From the NCBI RefSeq assembly GCF_003993795.1, contig NZ_RWKV01000016.1, forward strand, positions 310,001-374,000: 64,000 nt of DNA, given 5' to 3'. The stretch comes from Aquabacter cavernae. GTDB taxonomy: Bacteria; Pseudomonadota; Alphaproteobacteria; Rhizobiales; Xanthobacteraceae. Numbering within the stretch: position 1 is the stretch's first letter; the number at the start of each line of letters is the position of its first letter. Both the position numbers and the translations under genes were made by a program. A model generated the notes under the pieces. That model saw only the letters and a list, made by a program, of their open reading frames with translations, was not told the DNA's origin and did not search any database. Shown piece after piece: positions 19,979 through 29,300 of the stretch.

Positions 19979-20016
19979 GCCTGATCCGGGCGGACCCACA
20001 TCCGCCCGGATCAGGC
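19979..20016 (+). terminator. Long perfect hairpin after poxB
   Basis: GCCTGATCCGGGCGGA and its exact complement, 16-base arms around a CCCACA loop, 63 bases past the poxB stop. No T run follows. A terminator or RNA 3'-end stabiliser is the simplest reading. Confidence 0.65.
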
Positions 20017-20047
20017 CGGCAATCCTTGACAGAGAACGTGGAGCGGC

Positions 20048-22615
20048 ATGCGCAAGGTCCTCATCACGGCCCTCGCAGGCTTGGCCGGTCTCCTGGTTCT
20101 CGTACCCATCCTCGGGTTCCTGGCCTTCGCCCAATTGCCCGCCTTCGGCGACCTGCGGCGACAGGTTCTGGAGCGCAGCCTTGCCGCATATTGGGGCGAG
20201 AGCGTCACCGTGGCCGGGGAGGTGGAGGTGGCGCTCTGGCCGCGCCTCATCATCACCGCCAACGAGGTTTCCTCCACCACGGACGGAACGTCGCCCGCGC
20301 ACGCGGCGCAATTGCGCATCCTGCTCGCCCGCTGGGAGCGCCTGCCCTTCGCATCCACTTTGTTCGCGCTCTCCGTCTCCAATGCGCGCTTCCAGTTCGC
20401 CCTCACCTCCCGGTCCGATGCCGCGCCGGGGTCGATCCTGTCCTCCCCCGTGGCCTTCTTCTCGGTGCTGCCGCGGCTGCGGCTGGACACCGTGACCTTC
20501 GACATCTCCGCGCCGCAGGACGGCTGGCAGTTCACGCTGGACGTGGATCACGTCCTGAGCCGCCTGCGCGACGGCGTCGAATATATGGAGGCCCGGGCGC
20601 AGCTGAACGGCAGGCCCCTCGCTTTCAAGTTCCAGTTCGACCGGGAGCCGCGCCCGCCCGCACCCGGCGACCTGCCCTATGGGGCGGTCCTCTCGGTGAC
20701 CTCGGACGGCCTCGAAGGGCAGATGACCACCCGCTCGGCCCGTGCCGCGTTCGACGACGACCTGACCATGGCGGTGCAGCTCTCCTCCGGCTCCATCGCC
20801 GATTTGCTCTCCGTGGCGGGCCTCGCGCGCACCGTGGACGGCACCGCAAAGCTCACGGGCGCGCTGCATGCGGATGCGCGGCACCTGTCGCTGCGCAACC
20901 TCGCCCTCGACACGAGGTTCACGGAGGGCAGCACCACCCGCATCACCGGCTCCATCGCCGATCTGTCCGACTGGAGCGGCGTGGATATCTCGGCGGTGGC
21001 CGACATGGCCCCCGTCACCCCGGCCCAGGAGGCCACCGCGCGCCACGACATCGCGATCACGCGCCTCGCGGGTCATTTCCGGGACGGGCCGGAGGGCCTC
21101 ATGCTCACGGATGCAAGCGTGGACACCAATGCCTTCGCCCAATCCCTCCAGGAGATCGGCCCCATCAGCGTGGCCGCCATCCGGCGGGACGAGGCGGGAC
21201 GGCTGTCGCTGAACGACATCCGGGTGAAGAGCAATCCCGGCCCCAATCCCCTGTTCCAGCTCCATGGGGATATCCGGGACGTGCTGGACTGGTCGGGCAT
21301 CACGCTGGATGGTCGTTTCGACCTCCCCGTCGCCGATGTCCTCTCCGTACCGGCCGCCGCCAAGGACATGCTGGGCCGCCTCAGCGGAACCACCGCCCTG
21401 TCCGACGCCCGCGGATCGCTCGAAATCGAGAGCCTCGCCGCCGAGGTGAAGAGCGACGCGCTCACCGCCACCGTGCGCATCGATCCCGCGCCGGCCACCT
21501 CCAAGGAGGCCGGGCCCATCGCCCTGAAGATCGACGTGCCGCGCCTCGGCCCGCTCCTCACCGCGCTGGGCACCCCCACGGAATTTGACGGTCCCTTCTC
21601 CTATGACGGCACCTTCACCCATGGCGGAGGCACGGCGACGGCGAAGGGCGCCCTCGTGGTGGGCGCCACCGACCTGAAGGGACAGCTGGCCGCCACCCGG
21701 CAGGAAACGCGACAGGAAGCACGACAGGACGCGCGGCCGGACGCGCGGATCCATGTGAAGGGCGAGCTGACCTCCACCCGCATCGCGGCCGACCAGATCC
21801 TGGCCCTTTTCGAGGGCATCGCGGACGAGGCCCGCGCCCCGGACGTGCACATTGCCGGAACCTCCCTGAAGCAGGGCGCACAGCCGCACGACCTTGTGGA
21901 GCGCACGGATCTCGACGTCACGCTCTCGGCCGATCGGGTCCAGGGGATCGGGCGCGCCGCCACGGCGTTGAGCGCGCGACTGCGCATGGATAACGGGCGC
22001 TTCAGGGCCGATCCGGTCAGCCTCAGCATGGGGGCCGGGCGCATCAAGGCGGCCATCTCGCCCGCCGGCGACGGCCGGTTCGCCGCCAAGGGCACGGGCG
22101 AGGGATGGCCCTTGTCCGATGTCATCGGGCCGGGAGCGCCGTTTTCCGTGTCCGGCTCCGCCAGCTTCTCCTTCGACGTGACCGGAGGGATGTCCCAGGC
22201 CGATCCCTTGCGGACCCTGGACGGCACGCTCACGGGCCGGCTGCATGGCGCGCGGCTGGGCACCGGCATGCTGGACCTCGCGGGGCTCGGCGTGCTGGGC
22301 GGCATCTTCAATCCCGCCGTGCTGAGCGGAGAGACGCGCGTGCGCTGCGCCACCATTCCCCTGCGCTTCGACAAGGGCGTGGCGCAGACCGCCCCCGCCA
22401 TCGTGCTGGAGACGGAGAATGTGGAGGCGGAGGCGCGCGGCACGGTGAATTTCGCGCGGGGCACCATCGACCTGTCGGTCATTCCCCGCCCGCTGAATTC
22501 AAGCGTGGACGGCTATCCCTTCACCATCTCGGGCAGCCTCTCCTCCCCGAAGGTGGCCTTGAACGGCACCACGCGCCATGGGCATTCGCGGCGCGGGGGG
22601 GACTGCCGGGAATGA
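20048..22615 (+). CDS. AsmA-family protein
   Basis: An 855-residue AsmA-like protein. A single N-terminal membrane anchor (LITALAGLAGLLVLVPILGFL) is followed by a long, periplasmic, beta-rich region (AYWGESVTVAGEVEVALWPRLIITANEV). The C-terminal AsmA domain includes FSFDVTGGMSQADPLRTLDG, GAMG-type turns and SGSLSSPKVAL. Family members bridge the periplasm and move phospholipids toward the outer membrane or affect its assembly; the exact role here is not known. GGAG lies just upstream of the ATG. It stands alone between two hairpins and is not part of the TamA/TamB operon 1.7 kb downstream. Confidence 0.85.
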   Translation: MRKVLITALAGLAGLLVLVPILGFLAFAQLPAFGDLRRQVLERSLAAYWGESVTVAGEVEVALWPRLIITANEVSSTTDGTSPAHAAQLRILLARWERLPFASTLFALSVSNARFQFALTSRSDAAPGSILSSPVAFFSVLPRLRLDTVTFDISAPQDGWQFTLDVDHVLSRLRDGVEYMEARAQLNGRPLAFKFQFDREPRPPAPGDLPYGAVLSVTSDGLEGQMTTRSARAAFDDDLTMAVQLSSGSIADLLSVAGLARTVDGTAKLTGALHADARHLSLRNLALDTRFTEGSTTRITGSIADLSDWSGVDISAVADMAPVTPAQEATARHDIAITRLAGHFRDGPEGLMLTDASVDTNAFAQSLQEIGPISVAAIRRDEAGRLSLNDIRVKSNPGPNPLFQLHGDIRDVLDWSGITLDGRFDLPVADVLSVPAAAKDMLGRLSGTTALSDARGSLEIESLAAEVKSDALTATVRIDPAPATSKEAGPIALKIDVPRLGPLLTALGTPTEFDGPFSYDGTFTHGGGTATAKGALVVGATDLKGQLAATRQETRQEARQDARPDARIHVKGELTSTRIAADQILALFEGIADEARAPDVHIAGTSLKQGAQPHDLVERTDLDVTLSADRVQGIGRAATALSARLRMDNGRFRADPVSLSMGAGRIKAAISPAGDGRFAAKGTGEGWPLSDVIGPGAPFSVSGSASFSFDVTGGMSQADPLRTLDGTLTGRLHGARLGTGMLDLAGLGVLGGIFNPAVLSGETRVRCATIPLRFDKGVAQTAPAIVLETENVEAEARGTVNFARGTIDLSVIPRPLNSSVDGYPFTISGSLSSPKVALNGTTRHGHSRRGGDCRE

Positions 22616-22622
22616 GATCCCC

Positions 22623-22647
22623 CGCTCAGGGTGAAGCGCCCTGAGCG
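22623..22647. terminator. Bidirectional hairpin between the AsmA-like and symporter genes
   Basis: CGCTCAGGG/CCCTGAGCG, perfect 9-base arms with a 7-base loop, between converging genes. No clear T run on either side. Confidence 0.55.
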
Positions 22648-22719
22648 CGTCAGGCTCCGGCCGGCGAGAGGCCGTGCCGCCCGGCACGCGAACGCAGCGG
22701 GCGGCAAGCGGTCAGGCGG

Positions 22720-23985
22720 TCAGGCGGCGATGGCGATTTCCTCGTCCCGGTCGTCGCCGCCGCGGTCCACGTCCTCGCCTTCCCACTTCGCCACGACGGT
22801 CGTGGCGATGCCGTTGCCGATGACGTTGGTGGCCGAGCGGCCCATGTCGAGGAACTGATCGACGCCCAGCACCAGCAGCAGCCCGGCGGCCGGCAGGTGG
22901 AACATGTCCAGCGTCGCGGCCACCACCACCAGCGATCCTCGAGGCACCGCGCCCATGCCCTTGCTGGTGATCATGAGCACCAGAAGCATGATGAGCTGCT
23001 GCCCCCAGCCGATCTCGATGCCATAGGCCTGCGCGATGAACATGGTCGCGAAGGTGCAATACATCATCGAGCCGTCGAGATTGAACGAATAGCCCAGCGG
23101 CAGCACGAAGGAGACGATCTTCTCGCTCACCGGCACCCGCTCAAGCTGGCGCATCATGGAGGGATAGGCCGCCTCGCTCGATGCCGTGGTGAAGGCCACC
23201 ACGAAGGGCGCGCGCACCAGCGAGAGCACCCGCAGCGCCGTCTTGCGCAGGATGAGGTAGCCCACCCCGAACATCACGCACCACAGGATGAACAGGCTCA
23301 GATAGAAGGAGGCGATGTACTTGCCGTAGATGACCAGGATGCCCGGCCCGTGCTCGGCCACGATGGCGGCGATGGCGGAGAACACCGCGAACGGGGCCAG
23401 CGACATCACATAGCCCGTCACCTTCAGGATGACGTGGGAGCCTTCCTCGATCAGCGCCACCAGCACCTTCGCCTTGTGCCCCACCGAGGCGGCAGCGAGG
23501 CCGAACAGGATGGAGAAGATGACGATCTGCAGCACCTCGTTATTGGCGAGGGCGCCCACCGCGCTGTTGGGAATGGCGTGCTTGACGAAATCGTCCAGCG
23601 AGAACGAGCCGGTCTGGATGCCCGTGGAGGCGCCGGCCTGGGGCAGGGGGATGTTCAAGTTGGCGCCCGGCTGAAGCAGGTTCACCATCACGAGGCCGAT
23701 GAGCAGCGAGCACAGGGACGCGCTGATGAACCACACCATGGCCTTGCCGCCCACGCGGCCGATGGTCTTCATGTCGCCCATATGCGCCACGCCCGCCACC
23801 AGCGAGGTGAAGACCAGCGGGCCGATGATCATCTTCACGAGGCGCAGGAAGATCTCGGTGATGATGGAAATGTGGTCCGCCACGGACTTGGCGGCTTCCG
23901 GCTCCAGGGCCACATGGCTGATATAGCCCACGGCGACACCCAGAACGAGCGCCACAACGATATACAATGTGAGTTTGTGCTTCAC
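22720..23985 (-). CDS. Dicarboxylate/amino acid:cation symporter (DctA/GltP family)
   Basis: A 421-residue inner-membrane sodium or proton symporter of the DAACS family. Membrane segments run throughout; the re-entrant serine-rich hairpin is TTASSEAAYP and the substrate/ion motif is LGYSFNLDGSMMYCTFA. Helix 8 has DQFLDMGRSATNVIGNG, with the conserved Arg and Asn that handle the substrate carboxylate and cation. The start is taken as GTG at 23985 because GGGGGAA precedes it and the family N-terminus begins KHKLTLYI; a longer frame upstream has no family similarity. Whether it moves C4-dicarboxylates or glutamate/aspartate cannot be fixed. Confidence 0.9.
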   Translation of the reverse strand: MKHKLTLYIVVALVLGVAVGYISHVALEPEAAKSVADHISIITEIFLRLVKMIIGPLVFTSLVAGVAHMGDMKTIGRVGGKAMVWFISASLCSLLIGLVMVNLLQPGANLNIPLPQAGASTGIQTGSFSLDDFVKHAIPNSAVGALANNEVLQIVIFSILFGLAAASVGHKAKVLVALIEEGSHVILKVTGYVMSLAPFAVFSAIAAIVAEHGPGILVIYGKYIASFYLSLFILWCVMFGVGYLILRKTALRVLSLVRAPFVVAFTTASSEAAYPSMMRQLERVPVSEKIVSFVLPLGYSFNLDGSMMYCTFATMFIAQAYGIEIGWGQQLIMLLVLMITSKGMGAVPRGSLVVVAATLDMFHLPAAGLLLVLGVDQFLDMGRSATNVIGNGIATTVVAKWEGEDVDRGGDDRDEEIAIAA

Positions 23986-24290
23986 GAATTCCCCCGTCCC
24001 TGGATCGGCGCGCACAGGGAGGCTGGAAAGCCTTCCAGGCACTGGGCGGACCAGCGGGGCACACCGAAGCGTGCGGGCAGGCTCGCATTTTGTCAGAAAT
24101 GTGTCGAGCGTGAGTTATGGGCAAATGGCGCCCAGAAAGCAGTCCCGCCGCCGCCATCCAGGCGGGGAAATACGTGGAATCATGAACTTAACATTTGGGT
24201 TTGGTTAACGACGTTGGTCCTCCCGGCATGGACGCAGCGGCAAGGTCCGGCTAGATTGGCACGTCAGGCAGACGTTGCGGGCTCAAGCTG
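23986..24290. other. Divergent intergenic region, symporter / tamA
   Basis: 305 bases with no gene seen. It must hold both promoters. The stretch at about 24170-24210 (AACTTAACATTTGGGTTTGG) is locally AT-rich and could be part of a promoter; nothing stronger can be said. Confidence 0.4.
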
Positions 24291-26330
24291 TTGCGAGCAT
24301 CTCTCCGGCGCCCGGCGTCGAGATCCTATTTCCCCATTTCGGTCGGGGGGCCTTTCGGTCCCGGCGGTCGCGCGCGTGCGTCCCGCACCCTGCGCGCCGG
24401 CCTGATCCTGTGCGCCCTCAGTGCGGGCGTCGGCCCTGCGGCGGCCGCGGATGACGTCACCTTCTTCGACCAGGCCATCGCCTGGTTCAATCCGTCCAAC
24501 TGGTTCAATCCCGACGCGGGCAAGCCGTCCGAGCCGCCGCCGGCCGATGCGGTCCCCTATGCGGTGACGTTCGAGGTGACCGGCGACACGTCGGTGCGCG
24601 GCGCCGTGCAGGACGCCTCCAACCTCGAAAGCCTCAAGCGCACGCCGCCCGCGGGCGCGGCGGGGCTGGTGCGCCGGGCGCTGGCCGACCAGGACCGCAT
24701 CGTCGCCGCCCTCTATTCGGAAGGCTTTTACGGCGGCACGCTCAACATCCTCATCGCCGGCCGCTCGCCCACCTCGCCGGACATCTTCAATGTGGTGGAA
24801 GCCGCCCGCGCGGCCGGGCCGGTGCCCGTGACGGTGCAGGTCAATTCCGGGCCGCGCTTCACCTTCGGCACCGTGCGGGTGCTCGACACGGCGGGCCGCC
24901 CGCTTCCCGATCCGCCCAGCCTGCGCGCCATGCGCCTCGTGGCGGGCGAGCAAGCGCGGGCCGGCAACGTGCTGGAGGCGGAAAACGTCATCATCACCCG
25001 CCTGCGGGAAGCCGGCTATCCCTTCGCCAAGGTGGCCGACAAGGACGTGGTGGCCGACCACGCCACCACCGCTCTGAACATCACCTTCAAGGTCGCGCCC
25101 GGCCCGCTCGCCACGTTCGGCCCCTTCACCGTGTCCGGCGCCACCTCGCTGCCGCCGAACTTCGTCTCCGAGCGCATCGACATCCGCCCCGGCGAACCCT
25201 TCACGCCCACCCGGCTGGCGGACCTGCGGCGGCGGCTTCTGGGCTATGAGATCATCGGCTCCGTGCGCTTCGTGGAGGCCGACCGGCTGAATGCGCTCGG
25301 CCAGTTGCCGATCGAGGTGCAGGTGAGCGAGCGCAAGCAGCATTATGTGGGCTTCGCCGCCAATTACTCGAACACGGACGGCTCCACCGCCAACGCCTTC
25401 TGGGGCTCGCGCAACCTGTTCGGCGGCGGCGAGACGCTGCGGCTCGACGCCCAGGGCACCTGGTTCACGGAAAAATCCGACGCCGTGCCCAATGCCGATC
25501 CCTACGGCTACAATTTCTCCGCCACCTTCATGAAGCCGGGCATCTTCACCTCCAACGAGGATCTGGTGGCCAGGGCGGCGGTGCTGCGGGAGGTGACCAA
25601 CGCCTATGTGCGCGAGGCCATCACCTTCCTCGGCGGCATCCGCCACCGCTTCAACGACGACCTCAACATGCAGGTGGGCATCGACCTCGAAGCCTCGCGG
25701 GTGGAAAGCTCCACCGGCACGGGGGACTATCCCATCGCGGGCGTGCCCATCGACGTGAATTTCGACAATACGGATTCGCTGCTGGACGCCTCGCGCGGGG
25801 TTCGCGCCTCGGCCACCGTGGAGCCCTTCGCCTATTTCGGCGAGGCCGGGGCGGGGCCGGTGATGATGAAGGCCTCCATCGCCACCTATCATGCCCTCGA
25901 CGAGGACAAGCGCATCATCCTCGCGGGCAAGGTGGCCGCCGGCTCCATCTTCGGCGCCAGCATGACGGAAGCCCCGCCCCAGCGCCTGTTCTATGTGGGC
26001 GGCGGCGGCACCCTGCGCGGCTATGACTACCAGGCCGCCAGCCCGCGCAACGAATACGGCATCATCGTCGGCGGCCTCAGCTATTTCACCGGCTCGGTGG
26101 AGGCGCGCCTGCGCATCACGGATACCATCGGCATCGTGCCCTTCTTCGACATCGGTGCCGCCTTCGCCTCGGAATGGCCGGAATTCTCGGGCCTTCAATA
26201 TGCCTACGGCATCGGCCTGCGCTATTACACGGCGGTGGGCCCGCTGCGCATCGACCTCGCTTTCCCCGGCAATCCGGATGTGGCGGGAACCAATTACGGC
26301 ATCTATGTCAGCCTGGGGCAGTCCTTCTGA
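24291..26330 (+). CDS. tamA: TamA/BamA-family outer membrane protein
   Basis: Outer-membrane half of the translocation and assembly module, 679 residues. A signal-like stretch (TLRAGLILCALSAGVGPAAA) comes first. Three POTRA-type domains then run from roughly 80 to 340, and a C-terminal beta-barrel of the Omp85/bacterial surface antigen type includes RGYDYQAASPRNEYG (the conserved RGY-type motif) and ends LGQSF with a terminal aromatic residue. The start is uncertain: the first usable codon is TTG at 24291 without a clear ribosome site. The stop overlaps the start of tamB (TGATG), a strict co-expression arrangement that supports the pairing. Confidence 0.9.
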   Translation: MRASLRRPASRSYFPISVGGPFGPGGRARASRTLRAGLILCALSAGVGPAAAADDVTFFDQAIAWFNPSNWFNPDAGKPSEPPPADAVPYAVTFEVTGDTSVRGAVQDASNLESLKRTPPAGAAGLVRRALADQDRIVAALYSEGFYGGTLNILIAGRSPTSPDIFNVVEAARAAGPVPVTVQVNSGPRFTFGTVRVLDTAGRPLPDPPSLRAMRLVAGEQARAGNVLEAENVIITRLREAGYPFAKVADKDVVADHATTALNITFKVAPGPLATFGPFTVSGATSLPPNFVSERIDIRPGEPFTPTRLADLRRRLLGYEIIGSVRFVEADRLNALGQLPIEVQVSERKQHYVGFAANYSNTDGSTANAFWGSRNLFGGGETLRLDAQGTWFTEKSDAVPNADPYGYNFSATFMKPGIFTSNEDLVARAAVLREVTNAYVREAITFLGGIRHRFNDDLNMQVGIDLEASRVESSTGTGDYPIAGVPIDVNFDNTDSLLDASRGVRASATVEPFAYFGEAGAGPVMMKASIATYHALDEDKRIILAGKVAAGSIFGASMTEAPPQRLFYVGGGGTLRGYDYQAASPRNEYGIIVGGLSYFTGSVEARLRITDTIGIVPFFDIGAAFASEWPEFSGLQYAYGIGLRYYTAVGPLRIDLAFPGNPDVAGTNYGIYVSLGQSF

Positions 26331-29300
26331 TGCGCGCCCTTCGCACCGCCCTCCTCTCCCTCGCCGCTTTGATGGCGGTCATCCTGGTGATCCTGGGCGG
26401 CCTGTTCGGCCTCGCCCAGACCGGGTTCGGCCGGGCCTATCTGGCGGAGCTGGCGAGCCGCCTCGCCTCGGGCAACGGGCTGAAGGTGGAGGTGAGCGGC
26501 CTGTCGGGCTTCGTGCCCTCCAATCTGCGGGTCGCGCGCATCGTCCTGTCGGACCCCGACGGCCCCTTCGCCAGCATCGACGACCTCGCCTTGCGCTGGC
26601 AGCCCTCGGCCCTCCTGTCGGGCACGGTGTTCGTGGAGACGCTGGAGGCGGGGCGCGTGGACATGCAGCGCGCGCCCGTTCTGCCGCCCGCCGCACCCAC
26701 GTCCGGCGGCGGCCGCATGCCCGCGCTGCGGGTGGTGGTGGATCGCCTCGCCGCCCCACATATCGTGCTCGGCGAAGCGCTGCTGGGCCAGCCGGCGGAA
26801 CTGGCCTTCGAGGCCGGGCTGCGCCTCATGGAGCCCTCGCGCGGCCTCTCCCTGCGCTTCGGGGTGAAGCGGCTCGATGCCGAGGGGACCGTGTCCGGCA
26901 ATGTGGCCTACGCGCCCCAGAGCCGCACCCTCGACCTGGACATCACCGCCCATGAGCCGCCGGGCGGCGTGGTCGCCCGCCTCGCCCATCTGGAAGGCCT
27001 GCCCGCCCTCGACGCCAACGTAAAGGGCGCAGGCAGCCTGGACGACTGGCGCGGCACCCTGTCCGCCACCGCCGGAAGCCTCATCCGCCTGGACGGAACG
27101 GCGGCCATCCGCGCCGCCGCCGCCGGGGGCCATCTGGTCACGCTCACCACCGGCGGCGAGTTGGCGGGCGCGCTGCCCGCGAACGTCGCCCCGCTGTTCG
27201 AGGGCCGCTCGGACCTCAATGCCGAGATCGGCGTCGCCCCCGATTTCGCCCTCGACATCCGCCGTCTCGTCCTGACCTCGGCGGGCCTGCGCGGCGAGGT
27301 AAGCGGCACGCTCTCCGCCGACCGCCGCGCCAATCTCGCCTTCACCGCCTCGCTGGGCGAGGCGAAGCGCTTTGAAGCGCTCACCCCCGGCATCTCCTGG
27401 GCCACCGCCCGCGCCAGCGGCACGGTGCGGGGCGAGCCCTCCGCCCCCACCATCGCGGCCCTGTTCGACACGGAGCACATCTCCGGGCTCGGCTATGGCG
27501 CGCGGCGGCTCAAGATCACGGCAGGCACCGCGCCCGGCCCGGCCCGCCTCGTGCTGCTCACCGCCACCGCCAATGCCGAGGGCCTGAGCGCGCAGGATCC
27601 CGCCGTGTCCCGCGCGCTGGGCGGCACCGCCACTGCCAGCCTGCGCGGCCAATGGACCGCGGATACCGACCCCACCTTGACCGATGCGCGCGTGCAGCTT
27701 GAAGGCATCGACCTCTCCTTCATGGGGCGGGCGGGCGAGCATGCGGTGCGCGGCCGCCTCGACCTCGCCCGGCTCGACCTCGCCGCTCTGTCCCCGCTGG
27801 CGGGACGGCCCCTGAAGGGCATCGTGGCGCTGAAGGCCGACATCGTCCGCGACGGACGCCAGGGCGAGATCGGCCTGGACGGGACGGGCACCGGCCAGGG
27901 CATCGCCACCGGCGACCCGGCCCTGGACGGCATCGTGGCGGGCGACGTGCGCTTTTCCGGCGGCCTCTCCTACGCGCCGGGCGGAGCCGTCACGGTGCGG
28001 CGGCTGGAAGTGACGGCGCCTGGCGCGACGCTCTCCATGGACGGGCGCATCGACACCACCACCGCCAATCTGGCGGGCACCGCCACCTTGCCCGACCTCG
28101 CGCGCATCGACCCCCGCGTCACCGGCGCCGCCCGGGTGGAGGCCGCCTTCACCGGCCGCCTCGCGGCCCTCGGCGTGACCGCCCGCGCCACCGTGCCCCA
28201 GGGCACCGCCATGGGGCGCCCGGTGCGCGACCTCGCGCTCGACCTCACCGCCCGCGACCTCACCGGGCGACCTGCCGGAACGGCGGGCCTCACGGGCAGC
28301 GTGGGCGGCAAGCAGGCGCGCGGGGCCATGGCCTTCGCCACCGCCGATGACGGCGGCCGCTCCCTGTCCGGCCTCGACCTCGCGCTCGGCTCGGCGCGCC
28401 TCACCGGCGATCTCGCCGTCGCCCCCACCGGCCTTGCCACGGGTCAGCTCGCCTTCTCCGCCAAGGACCTGTCGGACCTCACGCCGGTCCTGCTGCAGGA
28501 AGTCTCCGGCCGCGCCGATGCGCGGGTCCGGCTCGATGGGACGGGCGGCGCCCAGCGGGTGGCGGTGGACGGCACCATGGGCAACCTCGTCGCCTCCGGG
28601 CAACGGGTGGACGACGCCCGCTTCGACTTCACCGTGGGCGATCCCCGCACCACCACCGACATTGCGGGCACCGTGGAGGCGCGCGGCATCGTCTCCGGGG
28701 GCGTCGATATCGAGCACTTGAAGCTCGCCGCGACCCCCGGCGCGGGCGGCATCGGCCTCACCCTCGACGCCGCCGCCCAGGGCGCGCAGATCACCGCCGC
28801 CGGGCGCGCCGCCGCCCAGGGCGAAGCCCAGACCTTCCGCCTCGACACCCTGCGCGTGACCCGCGAGCGCACCACCGTGGCCCTCTCCGCGCCCGCCACC
28901 TTCACCTATCGCGACGGCGCCACCACCCTGGACAAGCTGGCGCTGACCGCAGGCGGCGGCACGCTGGTGGCGCAGGGCCGGTTCGGCGACACGCTGGACC
29001 TCTCCCTGGACGCCCGCGCCATTCCCCTGGCGCTGGCCGCCATGGCGCAGCCCGGCCTTGCCTTGTCGGGAACGGCGAACGCCTCCGCCCGCATCACGGG
29101 CACGCCCGCCGCGCCCGCCGGGCGCTATGACGTCACCATCTCCCGCCTGAATGCCCCGGAGATCGCCGCCGCCGGCGTCGGCCCCTACGACATTCGCGCC
29201 AACGGCACCCTGGACGGGGGCCGCGCGCGGGTGAACGCCACCATTTCGGGTCCGTCTCTGTCCGGCGTCACGGTGAACGGCTCGGTGCCGGTCTCCGGCG

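Noticed and set aside
18134-22246. A 1370-codon minus-strand frame opposite poxB and the AsmA-like gene
   Set aside because: Same shadow effect; spans two real genes and the hairpin between them, with no recognisable motif.
24254-24278. TGGCAC followed by TTGC upstream of tamA, resembling a sigma54 promoter
   Set aside because: The two boxes are 12 bases apart instead of 5, so the spacing is wrong.
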